Assembly (NCBI GenBank): GCA_963763085.1
Contig: CAVXNB010000001.1
Span: 372,001 to 436,000, forward strand
Source: CAVXNB01 sp963763085
GTDB taxonomy: Bacteria > Actinomycetota > Acidimicrobiia > Acidimicrobiales > Bog-793
Length of the DNA stretch: 64,000 nt
Direction: 5' to 3'
The translations under genes were made by a program, and so were the position numbers. The notes beneath the pieces are model-generated. The model did not search any database. It was not told the DNA's origin and worked only from the letters and a program-made list of their open reading frames with translations. Positions 54,866-63,198 of this stretch are shown here, piece by piece (within the stretch, counting starts at the first letter, position 1; each line of letters opens with the position of its first letter).

Positions 54866-57442
54866 TCAGGCCCTGGCTCCTGCGATCTCCTCGAGACGGA
54901 TTCCCAGCTTCTCTCCGCCGAGATGATCGGCGGCGACGACGAGGACCGTGTCATCACCCGCCACGGTCCCGATCGCGCCCTCGAGTCCGGCCCGATCGAG
55001 TGCCGAGGCCACCACGTGCGCCGAGCCGGGAGGAGTCCTGAGCACGACGAGGTTGCCCGACGTCGCGATGTCGACCACCCACTCCCCCAGCACGCGACGC
55101 AGGTGGTCGACGGGAGCCACCTGGTCCTTCGGCAACTCCGGCACGGCGTACACGAGCCGGTCGGCACCCGGTACCCGGACCTTCACGGCTCCGATCTCTT
55201 CCAGGTCCCTCGAGACGGTGGCCTGGGTCGCGGCGACTCCCTCGCCGGCCAACAACTCCACCAGCTGCTCCTGGCTCGAGACCTCGTGGTCGGCGAGGAG
55301 GCGAGCGACGAGATGCTGGCGGCGAGGCTTCGTGGGCCTCCCCATGCTCATGGCGCGCTCCCCGCGGACGCCGTCGCCTTCACTGCCGACGGCGAGCACA
55401 TCGCCAAGGATTCCCATGGCTTCGTCCACCTCGGCGATACTGACCGTCAGAGGGGGCGCCAGTCGCAGCACCCCCGCAACCGGCGCGTTCACCACGAGCC
55501 CGTTCCGCAACGCGGCGGCCGTGATCTCGGCGGCATCGAGCCCCGGATCGAGGACGCTCGCAAGCAGCAGGCCCTTGCCCCGGACAGCGGCGACCCCCGG
55601 GAGCGCCTCGAGCCGCGCCGCGAGGTACGAGCCGGTTCGCATCGCAAGGCCGGGAGCATCGATTGACTCCAGCTCGGCCAGCGTCGCGAGGGCGGCGGCA
55701 CAGGCGAGAGGTTGACCGCCGAAGGTGCTGCCATGGTCGCCCGGGACGAAAGCCGCCGCCACCTCGCGCCGCGCCCAGCAGGCCCCGATGGGCATCCCGT
55801 TGCCGAGCGACTTCGCGACCGTGACGATGTCCGGGTGCACCGCTTCGTGCTGGAAGGCGAACCATCGACCGGTTCGTCCGAGTCCCGTCTGCACCTCGTC
55901 GAGGATCAGGAGGATCCCCCGCTCGTCGCACAACCGCCGCACCGCAGCCAGGTAGCCGGGCGGCGGGACCACGACGCCGGCTTCTCCTTCGATCGCCTCG
56001 AGCAGGATGGCCGTGACGGAATCCGGATCGGCCGCGGCTTCAAGGGCGCCGACGTCGCCGTAGGCGACGTTGCGGAACCCTTCCGGCAGCGGCTGGAACG
56101 GTTCGTGCTTCTTCGGCTGCCCGGTAGCGGCGAGCGTCGCCAAGGTCCGTCCGTGGAACGACCCCAGTGCCGAGAGGACGACGAAGCGGGTCCCGCCGCC
56201 CACGCGACGGGCAAGCTTGATGGCGCATTCGTTCGCCTCCGCGCCGGAGTTCGCGAAGAACACCTGCCCGCCGGCCGGCGAGCCGTCCCCGATGAGGCGG
56301 TCCAGATCGGCGGCCAGGCGCTCGTTGAGCTCGTTGCCGAACAAATTCGAAACATGCATCAGTCGCGCCGCCTGTCCCCCGACCGCTTCCGCCACGCGCG
56401 GGTTGGAGTGCCCGACCGCGACCACGGCGATGCCGCCGAGAAAGTCCAGATACCGGCGCCCCTCATCGTCGAACAGCTCGGTCCCGCGTCCGGACACGAA
56501 TCGGACGGGCGCCGGAGCGTACGTCGGCATGAGCATGGGCGCGGTCGGAAGTGAGGTCATCGACGCGACCACCATCGTGCCGACGCCCTCGCTCGTGAGC
56601 AGTTCGAGGAGGATCGCATGGGCGACACGGCCGTCGAGCACGTGGGCGCTGGCCACGCCGTGGCGCACCGCGTGGGCACAGGCGGCCGCCTTCGGCACCA
56701 TGCCCTCGGCGACGGCACCCGAAGCCACCAGGGAGTCGAGCTCGTCGGCACTGAGCTCGTGCAGCAGCGTCGTCGGGTCGGCGGCGTCCGATCGGATGCC
56801 TTCGACGTCGGTAAGAAACATGAGTTTCTCCGCCACCAACGTCTCGGCGATCGCACCCGCGACCGTGTCGGCGTTGATGTTGTACGCCTGGCCGCTCGGG
56901 TCCGAGCCAATCGTCGCGATGACAGGCACGAGGCCCTCGGCGAGGAGGCGATGCAGGATCGACGGGTCGACGGCGACGACGTCGCCGACGTAGCCGAGCT
57001 CGGGGTCGCGGGCGGCGGCGGTGATGAGACCGGCGTCCTCACCCGAGAGGCCGACCGCGATCGGTCCGTGGACGTTGATGACGCCGACGATGTCGCGGTT
57101 CACCTTGCCGACGAGCACCATCCGGGCGATGTCGAGCGTCTCGGAGTCGGTCACCCGCAGGCCGCCCCGGAATTCGGGCACCTTGCCGAGACGGGCCATC
57201 AGCGAGCCGATCTGCGGGCCGCCACCGTGCACGACGACCGGCAGGATGCCGATCGACTGGAGCAGGACGACGTCCTCGGCGAATTGCTCGAGTGGCCTCG
57301 ACGATTCGCCTGCCCCTTGATCTGCGAGGGCGTTTCCTCCGTACTTGACGACGACGGTGCGCCCGGCGAAGCGGCGGATGTACGGCAACGCGTCGCAGAG
57401 CACAGCCGCTTTGACGGGAGCGGGAAGGTCGACCCGGCTCAC
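54866..57442 (-). CDS. ArgB-ArgD-ArgR in a single 858-codon reading frame
   Basis: Three arginine proteins read on without a stop. Residues 1-294: acetylglutamate kinase (Lys-Tyr-Gly-Gly-Asn-Ala; His-Gly-Gly-Gly-Pro-Gln; end at Glu-Gly-Val-Gly-Thr-Met-Val). From Met295 (ATG 56560): acetylornithine aminotransferase (Leu-Asp-Glu-Val-Gln-Thr-Gly, PLP Lys in Thr-Val-Ala-Lys-Ser-Leu-Gly-Asn-Gly). From Met698 (ATG 55351): ArgR, with a winged helix (Leu-Leu-Ala-Gly-Glu-Gly-Val-Ala-Ala-Thr-Gln-Ala-Thr-Val-Ser-Arg-Asp-Leu) and C-terminal hexamer domain. At both joints the ATG is followed by A, so a normal ATGA overlap would appear if the upstream frame were shifted by one base. The start GTG overlaps argJ. 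Either a real triple fusion, or three genes whose stops were lost to base errors. Confidence 0.88.
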   Translation of the reverse strand: MSRVDLPAPVKAAVLCDALPYIRRFAGRTVVVKYGGNALADQGAGESSRPLEQFAEDVVLLQSIGILPVVVHGGGPQIGSLMARLGKVPEFRGGLRVTDSETLDIARMVLVGKVNRDIVGVINVHGPIAVGLSGEDAGLITAAARDPELGYVGDVVAVDPSILHRLLAEGLVPVIATIGSDPSGQAYNINADTVAGAIAETLVAEKLMFLTDVEGIRSDAADPTTLLHELSADELDSLVASGAVAEGMVPKAAACAHAVRHGVASAHVLDGRVAHAILLELLTSEGVGTMVVASMTSLPTAPMLMPTYAPAPVRFVSGRGTELFDDEGRRYLDFLGGIAVVAVGHSNPRVAEAVGGQAARLMHVSNLFGNELNERLAADLDRLIGDGSPAGGQVFFANSGAEANECAIKLARRVGGGTRFVVLSALGSFHGRTLATLAATGQPKKHEPFQPLPEGFRNVAYGDVGALEAAADPDSVTAILLEAIEGEAGVVVPPPGYLAAVRRLCDERGILLILDEVQTGLGRTGRWFAFQHEAVHPDIVTVAKSLGNGMPIGACWARREVAAAFVPGDHGSTFGGQPLACAAALATLAELESIDAPGLAMRTGSYLAARLEALPGVAAVRGKGLLLASVLDPGLDAAEITAAALRNGLVVNAPVAGVLRLAPPLTVSIAEVDEAMGILGDVLAVGSEGDGVRGERAMSMGRPTKPRRQHLVARLLADHEVSSQEQLVELLAGEGVAATQATVSRDLEEIGAVKVRVPGADRLVYAVPELPKDQVAPVDHLRRVLGEWVVDIATSGNLVVLRTPPGSAHVVASALDRAGLEGAIGTVAGDDTVLVVAADHLGGEKLGIRLEEIAGARA

Positions 57443-58608
57443 GATCGTCCCATGTTGAGCTCGACGTAGGCCGGCGTGAGGTCGGCGCTGATCATCGACG
57501 CCGACCCGCTCCCGAGGCCGAGATCGCAGGTGATCTCGAACTCGTGACCGGACAGCACCTTGCTCAGCGCATCCGCGTCGTGGTCGACCCCGACGCCATC
57601 GCGGCAGACGGTGACGCTCCCGTAGGCGACCGTGGCGCGATCAGGGTCGAACGGCGTGCCGGCCGAGCCGAGCTCGCTCAAGATCCGGCCCCAGTTGGCG
57701 TCCTCTCCGTACCATGAGCTCTTGACGAGGTTGCTCTCGGCCACGCGCCGGGCCGCCCGCAGTGCCGAATCGCTGTCAGCGGCTCCGATCACCCGTACCC
57801 GAACCACCTTCGTCCCGCCCTCGGCGTCGGCCACCATCTGCAGGGCGAGCTCCGCACACGCCGCGGTGAGCGCCTCTGTCAACGCCGCTTGCGTCACTTC
57901 GCGCCCCAGCCCGCTCGCCAGCACGATCACCGAGTCGTTGGTGGACGTGCACCCGTCGACCGTCATCTCGTTGAACGACCGCCCGACTGCCTCGCCGAGT
58001 GCAGCCTGCAACACGGGCGGGGTCACGACCGCGTCCGTCGTGAGCACGGCCAGCATCGTCGCCATGTTCGGCGCCAGCATGGCCGCTCCTTTCGCCATAC
58101 CACCGACGACGAGACCTTCCCGCTCGACCACGACCTCCTTCGGCCTCGTGTCGGTCGTCAGGATCGCCCTCGCCGCCGCCTGGCCGCGCTCGGGTGACCC
58201 GCCACGAGCATCGATGAGCGCCGGCAGCGCGGCCTCGATCCGCTCGATCGGCAGCCGAGTGCCGATTGTCCCCGTCGAGCACACGAGGACGTGCTCGGGA
58301 TCGCTCCGGAGGGCGCGTGCTGTCAGCTCACAGGTGAGCTCGGCGGCTCGGCGGCCCTCAGGGCCCGTCGCGGCGTTGGCACAGCCGCTGTTGATCACGA
58401 CGGCGCAGGCCACCCCGCCGCCCACGGCGATATGGCTGCGGCACACCTGGACCGGCGCTGCGGGCAGCAGGTTCGAAGTAAACGTGGCGCCAACCGCCAC
58501 AGGCCGCCCATCCCCAGTTGCAACAAGGGCCAGATCGAGCTCGCCGTCCGGCTTGATGCCGGACGCGACGCCCGACGCGACGAAGCCCGCCGGCGCCAGG
58601 ACCGTCAA
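57439..58608 (-). CDS. argJ: Bifunctional ornithine acetyltransferase/N-acetylglutamate synthase
   Basis: A 389-residue self-cleaving enzyme of the arginine acetyl cycle. The cleavage region Lys-Gly-Ala-Ala-Met-Leu-Ala-Pro-Asn-Met-Ala-Thr-Met-Leu-Ala-Val-Leu-Thr-Thr-Asp is present, with the Thr nucleophile before Met-Leu. The presence of argJ implies the recycling pathway. It overlaps argC and argB by 4 bases each. Confidence 0.95.
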   Translation of the reverse strand: MTVLAPAGFVASGVASGIKPDGELDLALVATGDGRPVAVGATFTSNLLPAAPVQVCRSHIAVGGGVACAVVINSGCANAATGPEGRRAAELTCELTARALRSDPEHVLVCSTGTIGTRLPIERIEAALPALIDARGGSPERGQAAARAILTTDTRPKEVVVEREGLVVGGMAKGAAMLAPNMATMLAVLTTDAVVTPPVLQAALGEAVGRSFNEMTVDGCTSTNDSVIVLASGLGREVTQAALTEALTAACAELALQMVADAEGGTKVVRVRVIGAADSDSALRAARRVAESNLVKSSWYGEDANWGRILSELGSAGTPFDPDRATVAYGSVTVCRDGVGVDHDADALSKVLSGHEFEITCDLGLGSGSASMISADLTPAYVELNMGRS

Positions 58609-59618
58609 GGCACGAGCCCGAGCATGGGCAGGCCGGCGGTCTCCTCCAGGCCAAGCGCCACGTTCGCTGCCTGGATCGCCTGTCCGGCGCCTCCCTTCAC
58701 GAGATTGTCCAGGGCCGCCAGGGCCACGACGTATCCCGTTCGGTCGTCATAGCGGGCGGTGACCCGGATCGTGTTGGAGCCGTAGGTGTCCCTCGTCGAG
58801 GACGGCGCCTCGCTCACCTGGACGAAGGGCTCGTTGCGGTATGCCTCGTCGAGCACCTCCAGAGCACGAGCGCCGGCGTGCCTGTCGACAGCTCGCCCGT
58901 AGCAGGTGGCGAGGATTCCCCGCGTCATCGGCGCAAGATGAGGCGTGAAGAGGATCTGGGCGCCGATGACCTGTTCCATCTCGGGCGTGTGCCGATGGGT
59001 GAGCAGCCCGTAGGCGGAGAAGCTCTCGTTGACGGTTGGGTGGTGAAAGGTCGGCGAAGGTGCCCGGCCGCCTCCCGAGCTCCCGCTGGCCGCGTCCACG
59101 ATGATCCCCGAGGCCTCGATCACGCGCTGACGGACGAGAGGCTCAAGAGCGATCGCGGCCGCCGTCACGTAGCACCCCGGCGCGGCGACCAGCTGCGCCC
59201 CAGGGAGCTCGTGGCGAGCCAACTCCGGGAGGCCGTAGACGAAGCGATCGAGGAGCTCCGGCGCCTGGTGCTCGAAGCCGTACCAGATCGGGTACAGCGT
59301 CGCGTCGTGAAGGCGGAAATCGGCACCGAGGTCCACGACGAGCCGAGCCCGGTCGGCGAGAGCTCGGACGAGCTCCTGCGACCGCCCCGACGGAACGGCG
59401 ACGAAGACGACGTCGAGGCCGTCGAGACCCGAGGGATCGAGCGCTGAGAAGGTCAGGTCCCGGTACGCAGGCGCAAGGTTCGGATAGAGCTGAGCGACGG
59501 GCATTCCCGCCGAAGTGTCTCCTTGAGCGACGGCGACCTCGAGAATCGGATGGCCGGCCAGCAGCCGTAACAGTTCGGCTCCGAGATAGCCGGATGCCCC
59601 GGCGACTCCGATTTTCAC
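58605..59618 (-). CDS. argC: N-acetyl-gamma-glutamyl-phosphate reductase
   Basis: A 337-residue enzyme of arginine synthesis. The NADP site Gly-Ala-Ser-Gly-Tyr-Leu-Gly-Ala-Glu-Leu and the catalytic Cys in Ala-Pro-Gly-Cys-Tyr-Val-Thr are present. First gene of the operon; an ArgR-box-like palindrome lies 22 bases upstream. Confidence 0.97.
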   Translation of the reverse strand: MKIGVAGASGYLGAELLRLLAGHPILEVAVAQGDTSAGMPVAQLYPNLAPAYRDLTFSALDPSGLDGLDVVFVAVPSGRSQELVRALADRARLVVDLGADFRLHDATLYPIWYGFEHQAPELLDRFVYGLPELARHELPGAQLVAAPGCYVTAAAIALEPLVRQRVIEASGIIVDAASGSSGGGRAPSPTFHHPTVNESFSAYGLLTHRHTPEMEQVIGAQILFTPHLAPMTRGILATCYGRAVDRHAGARALEVLDEAYRNEPFVQVSEAPSSTRDTYGSNTIRVTARYDDRTGYVVALAALDNLVKGGAGQAIQAANVALGLEETAGLPMLGLVP

Positions 59619-59639
59619 AGCATGATCATACAGCGTATA

Positions 59640-59651
59640 GCATATCTATGC
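59640..59651. promoter_or_regulatory. ArgR-box-like palindrome before argC
   Basis: GCATA-TC-TATGC is a 5-bp-arm inverted repeat within an AT-rich 40-base stretch (59618-59655), unusual in this GC-rich DNA; a further ATGATCAT palindrome lies next to it. AT-rich paired boxes with GCATA or TGCA cores are typical ArgR sites. With argR in the operon, autorepression by arginine is likely (inference). Confidence 0.55.
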
Positions 59652-59685
59652 AATCAGCCGGCGTTCGGGGCGTTCGGCTCGCAGC

Positions 59686-60241
59686 TCAGGCAAGTAGCTC
59701 TTCGAGCAGGGTACGGAAGTGGTCGAAGCCCGGGGTCGCCCGGTCAGGGTCCTTTGCTTGGTCGTCCCAGCGCCGCACCGCCACCGCATCCTGAGCGTGG
59801 GCGAGAGCGGCGAACGCAGCCACCTCGGTGTCGTCCATCGGGCCGCCCTGCACCGAGAGCGAATGGACCGACGCCGGTGAGAGCTGTTCGAAGTAGCCCG
59901 GCTCTGTCGCGCACAGGTATCGCTTGGCCGCGACGTGCAGGCGGACGGGCTCGGTGACGCTCGGAGGGAACCATTGTGCCAGCCACGCGGCGCCGGTCTG
60001 GGCATGATGGTTGTCGGTCCCCTCCATCAGGTCGCGTCCGCTCAACGCTCCTTTGAAATGCCCGACATCGTGCAGGAGGGCGGCTGCGACAAGTTCCCTG
60101 TCTGCTTCCGGCGGCCTCGGCGAGCGAGGCCGCCTGGAACATGTGCCGTGCCTGGCTGACATCCTCCCCGAAGTACTCGCTTAGCCCCTCGCCGGCAAAG
60201 AGGGCCTCGATCTCCTCGACCGGCAGCAAGCGCGATCTCAT
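59686..60241 (-). CDS. HD-domain protein of a phosphonate-degradation type, frame broken once
   Basis: About 185 residues. The metal motif is Leu-Leu-His-Asp-Val-Gly-His, a second His pair is Asp-Asn-His-His-Ala, and His-Val-Ala-Ala-Lys-Arg-Tyr-Leu follows. This matches the HD oxygenases or hydrolases found with phosphonate genes (PhnZ-like, TIGR03276 kind). One extra A at about 60110 separates the start (Ser-Leu-Ala-Glu-Ala-Ala-Gly) from Ala-Asp-Arg-Glu-Leu-Val-Ala-Ala. In known relatives the enzyme splits the C-P bond of a 1-hydroxyphosphonate with a di-iron site. It overlaps the HAD gene in ATGA. Confidence 0.8.
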
Positions 60242-60955
60242 TCGCCGACACCGATCAGCGCCGGCAGCTCTGCTACCGACCCGATGACGTGCGTGGCTCC
60301 CGCCGCGTACAGGCGCTCGGCGTTGTCGGAGCCGGTGAGCACGCCGGCGACAACTGACGCCCCGGCGCGCCGGCCCGAGATCACGTCTGCCGCAGTGTCG
60401 CCCGCAACCGCGACCGCGGCGACGTCATCGATTCCAAGGCGGAGCACCGCGCTCGAGAACGAGATCCGGTGCCGGACGACCGCGGCCCGCCTCGGCCGGG
60501 CACAGCGTCAGATCGGCGATCGAGCGCCAACCAAGCGCGTCGATGAGCCGATCGCGCGTCGAAGCCGAGAAGCCTGTGATCAGAGCGACTTTCCTCCCCG
60601 AGGCGCGGATCAGGGCGATCGCCTCCTCGGCACCGGGAATCGGCTCCGCCAGCCCTGACGCAATCAGCTTGTCGTAGCCGGTTTCGAAGGCCGCATTGGC
60701 CCGCTGAGCGGCCGCCTCGTCGCCGAACAGCGCACGGAATACGTCGATCTTCGAGGTCCCCATCGTCTCGAGCACGTAGCTCTCGAAACGTGTCCTTTCC
60801 TCGGGGTCGCTCACACCGAGCTCGTCCAGTGCGGCCGAGAACGCGGTCGTGACCAGGCCGCCGTCTGCGACCGTCGTGCCGGCCATGTCGAGGCATACGA
60901 GCTCGATCCGTGGTGAGGAGCCGACCGAGCCGGCAGAAGGGTTTGAGTCGCTCAT
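60238..60955 (-). CDS. Phosphonatase-like HAD hydrolase, frame broken once
   Basis: About 239 residues of the phosphonoacetaldehyde-hydrolase-like HAD group (TIGR03351 kind). Motif I is Leu-Asp-Met-Ala-Gly-Thr-Thr, which has Ala and Thr like phosphonatases, motif II Ile-Thr-Gly-Phe-Ser, motif IV Val-Ala-Gly-Asp-Thr-Ala-Ala-Asp. One extra G near 60463 separates Asp-Leu-Val-Leu from Ser-Ala-Val-Leu-Arg-Leu-Gly-Ile-Asp-Asp. The Lys that forms the Schiff base in true PhnX is not obvious. It probably acts on a phosphonoaldehyde or related compound. ATGA overlaps on both sides. Confidence 0.8.
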
Positions 60956-62074
60956 TCGAAGGTCTCCTCCGCGATCGCCGGGGACATCGTCATCCCGCGC
61001 CCTCCGGGACCGGTGACGACGACCACGCCCGACGCCACCTCCGCACGGTAATACAGCGAGTCGTCGGTCACCTGGCTGTAGACCCCCGCCCAGCGGCGCT
61101 CGACGCGCGGCAGCGGTCCGAGCGCCGACGTGGCGACGCCAAGCAGATGGCGGTAGGGCGCGTCGTCAAGATCGAACGCGAAAGGCTCGTCGTAACTGTG
61201 CGTGTCGCCGATCGTGAGGTGCCCACCCGCCCTTTGCACGCACAGCAGCTGGGCACCCCAGGCCGCCGCGAGCTCGGTCTGGGGAGCGAGACGATCGCGC
61301 GATGCGCCGACGTAGGCGGGGTAATACCGGAGCGTGTCAGCGTCAGCGAGGGCGGAGGAGAGCGCCACCGGGAAGGGCTCGGTCTCGAGCATCTGCAGCC
61401 GTACCCGGCGGAGCGGTGCGACGGCCATGGCATCGGCGAGGAAGCCCCCGCTCGACGCGCCGACGCAGCAGACGACGACATCAGCTTCGTGCCAGGTGCC
61501 GGCGGCGTCGCGGACGCCGTGCGGCCGGCACTCGACCACGGGGCGCTCCGGAAGGAAGCTGTAGCGGCCGGAGGCCGACAGGTAATCCCGGAGCGCGCCT
61601 GGCACGCGGCGTGGCTCGACGATCGCGTCAAGTCGACAACGCAGCGCGCCGAGCACCCGACCGGCGGCGGCCGAGACCTCAAGCGCCGGCTCGAGCTCGC
61701 CGAGCTCCCTCGCGCTCAGGAGCTCGAAGCCCCGCTCTTCCGCGCCCGCTCCAGCCGCGGCGAGCTCGAGGGCGGCGAGCTCGTCGTCTGTGCGAGGCAA
61801 TGGTCAGCGAGCCCGCCGGGCGGAAGCCGGTTGCCGGACAGTCCTTGGCCAGTTGCTCCCACAGCTCGCGCGCACGAAGGGCAAGATCGAGCTCATCGCC
61901 ATCGGCCCGGCCGCTCACCCAGACGAGGCCGAAGTTGCGCACCGAAGCGCCGCGGGGAGCGACATCCCGTTCGAGCTGCACAACCTCGTAGCCCCGGCGC
62001 ACCCCTTCGACGGCGTGCATCGTCCCGATCACGCCGCCGCCCACGACGACAAGGCGCGGCGTGCCGGCGGTCAT
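60952..62074 (-). CDS. FAD-dependent oxidoreductase (DAO type), frame broken once
   Basis: About 374 residues. The FAD Rossmann motif is Val-Val-Gly-Gly-Gly-Val-Ile-Gly near the start; Asn-Phe-Gly-Leu-Val-Trp and the end Gly-Pro-Gly-Gly-Arg-Gly-Met-Thr are family marks of a D-amino-acid-oxidase-like group (TIGR03364 kind) that accompanies phosphonatase-like HAD genes. One extra base near 61795 breaks the frame between Ser-Leu-Thr-Ile-Ala and Thr-Asp-Asp-Glu-Leu. It may oxidise an N-methylated or free aminophosphonate to an aldehyde (inference from neighbours). ATGA overlap with the ABC gene at 62071-62074. Confidence 0.82.
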
Positions 62075-63198
62075 TGAGTCAGGCCGTTCCCCTGGGACGT
62101 GGAGACGTGAGGCGCAACCAGGACGTCGCGCGCGATGACGGACAGGCGAACTCGGGTCCCGGGCTCGATGTCGGCGGCGTCGTCGCTGCGGAGGTCGACG
62201 CGAACCGGGATCTCCCCGACGAGCACGATGAGTCGCGTCGTCGCGCCAAGGAAGTTCCTGTGGGTGACGAAGTCCTTCGAGCTCGGGTCGACGTCGACAG
62301 TGAGGTCCTCGGGCCGCAGCAAGGCGTCGAGGTCGCCACCGGTCGGGGTGGCGGCGAGCCGAATGGGGCACCGCTGGCCGAAGATGACGACGTCGCTGCC
62401 GGTCCGCTGCACGGGGACCCTGCTCGAAACGCCAACGAATTCGGCGACAAAGGGGGTCGCGGGACGTGCGTAAAGGTCTGCGGGTGTGGCCGTCTGCTCG
62501 TTGTGGCCTGACGACATCACGCAGACTCTGTCGGCGAGTGAGAGCGCCTCTTCCTGATCGTGGGTGACGAAGACAGTCGTGATCGACAGCCGCCTCTGCA
62601 AAGCGCGGATCTCGTCGCGCAACTCGGATCGCACGCGGGCGTCCAGCGCCGAGAGCGGCTCGTCGAGCAGGAGGACCTGCGGTTCGATCGCGAGGGCTCT
62701 CGCAAGTGCGACCCGCTGCTGTTGGCCGCCGGACATCTGGTGGGGGTACTTCGACCTCTGGTCACCGAGGCCGACCAGCTCGAGCAGATCGCCCGCCTTC
62801 TTCCTTCGCTGCTTGGACCTCTGCCGTCGCATCCGCAACCCGTACGCGACGTTGTCGATCGCGTTCATATTCGGGAACAGCGAGTAGCTCTGGAACACCA
62901 TCCCCATGTCCCGCTTTTGGGAGCTGACCCGCGACAGGTCTTTCCCGTCGACGACCACGCGGCCGCCATCGAGCCGTTCGAAGCCGGCGAGCACCCTGAG
63001 CGCTGTCGTCTTCCCGCAACCGGAGGGCCCGAGAAGGGCGAGGAACTCCGCCGGCTGGATGGACAGCGAGAACCCGTCGAGGGCTCTCGTGCTGCCGAAT
63101 ATCCGCTCCAGCCTGTCGAGCTCGATCCGGGCGCCGGCGGCCACTGAAGCTTGCGCCGCTCCGCCGAAGGTCGACGAGTCCTCCTGCGTCGTCGTCAT
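62071..63198 (-). CDS. ABC transporter ATP-binding protein (PotA/PhnT type)
   Basis: A 375-residue ATPase. Walker A is Gly-Pro-Ser-Gly-Cys-Gly-Lys-Thr, signature Met-Ser-Gly-Gly-Gln-Gln-Gln, Walker B Leu-Leu-Leu-Asp-Glu-Pro; a C-terminal TOBE domain follows after residue 265. The type serves importers of polyamines, iron and 2-aminoethylphosphonate. The neighbours point to the last. It overlaps the permease gene in ATGA. Confidence 0.92.
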   Translation of the reverse strand: MTTTQEDSSTFGGAAQASVAAGARIELDRLERIFGSTRALDGFSLSIQPAEFLALLGPSGCGKTTALRVLAGFERLDGGRVVVDGKDLSRVSSQKRDMGMVFQSYSLFPNMNAIDNVAYGLRMRRQRSKQRRKKAGDLLELVGLGDQRSKYPHQMSGGQQQRVALARALAIEPQVLLLDEPLSALDARVRSELRDEIRALQRRLSITTVFVTHDQEEALSLADRVCVMSSGHNEQTATPADLYARPATPFVAEFVGVSSRVPVQRTGSDVVIFGQRCPIRLAATPTGGDLDALLRPEDLTVDVDPSSKDFVTHRNFLGATTRLIVLVGEIPVRVDLRSDDAADIEPGTRVRLSVIARDVLVAPHVSTSQGNGLTQ

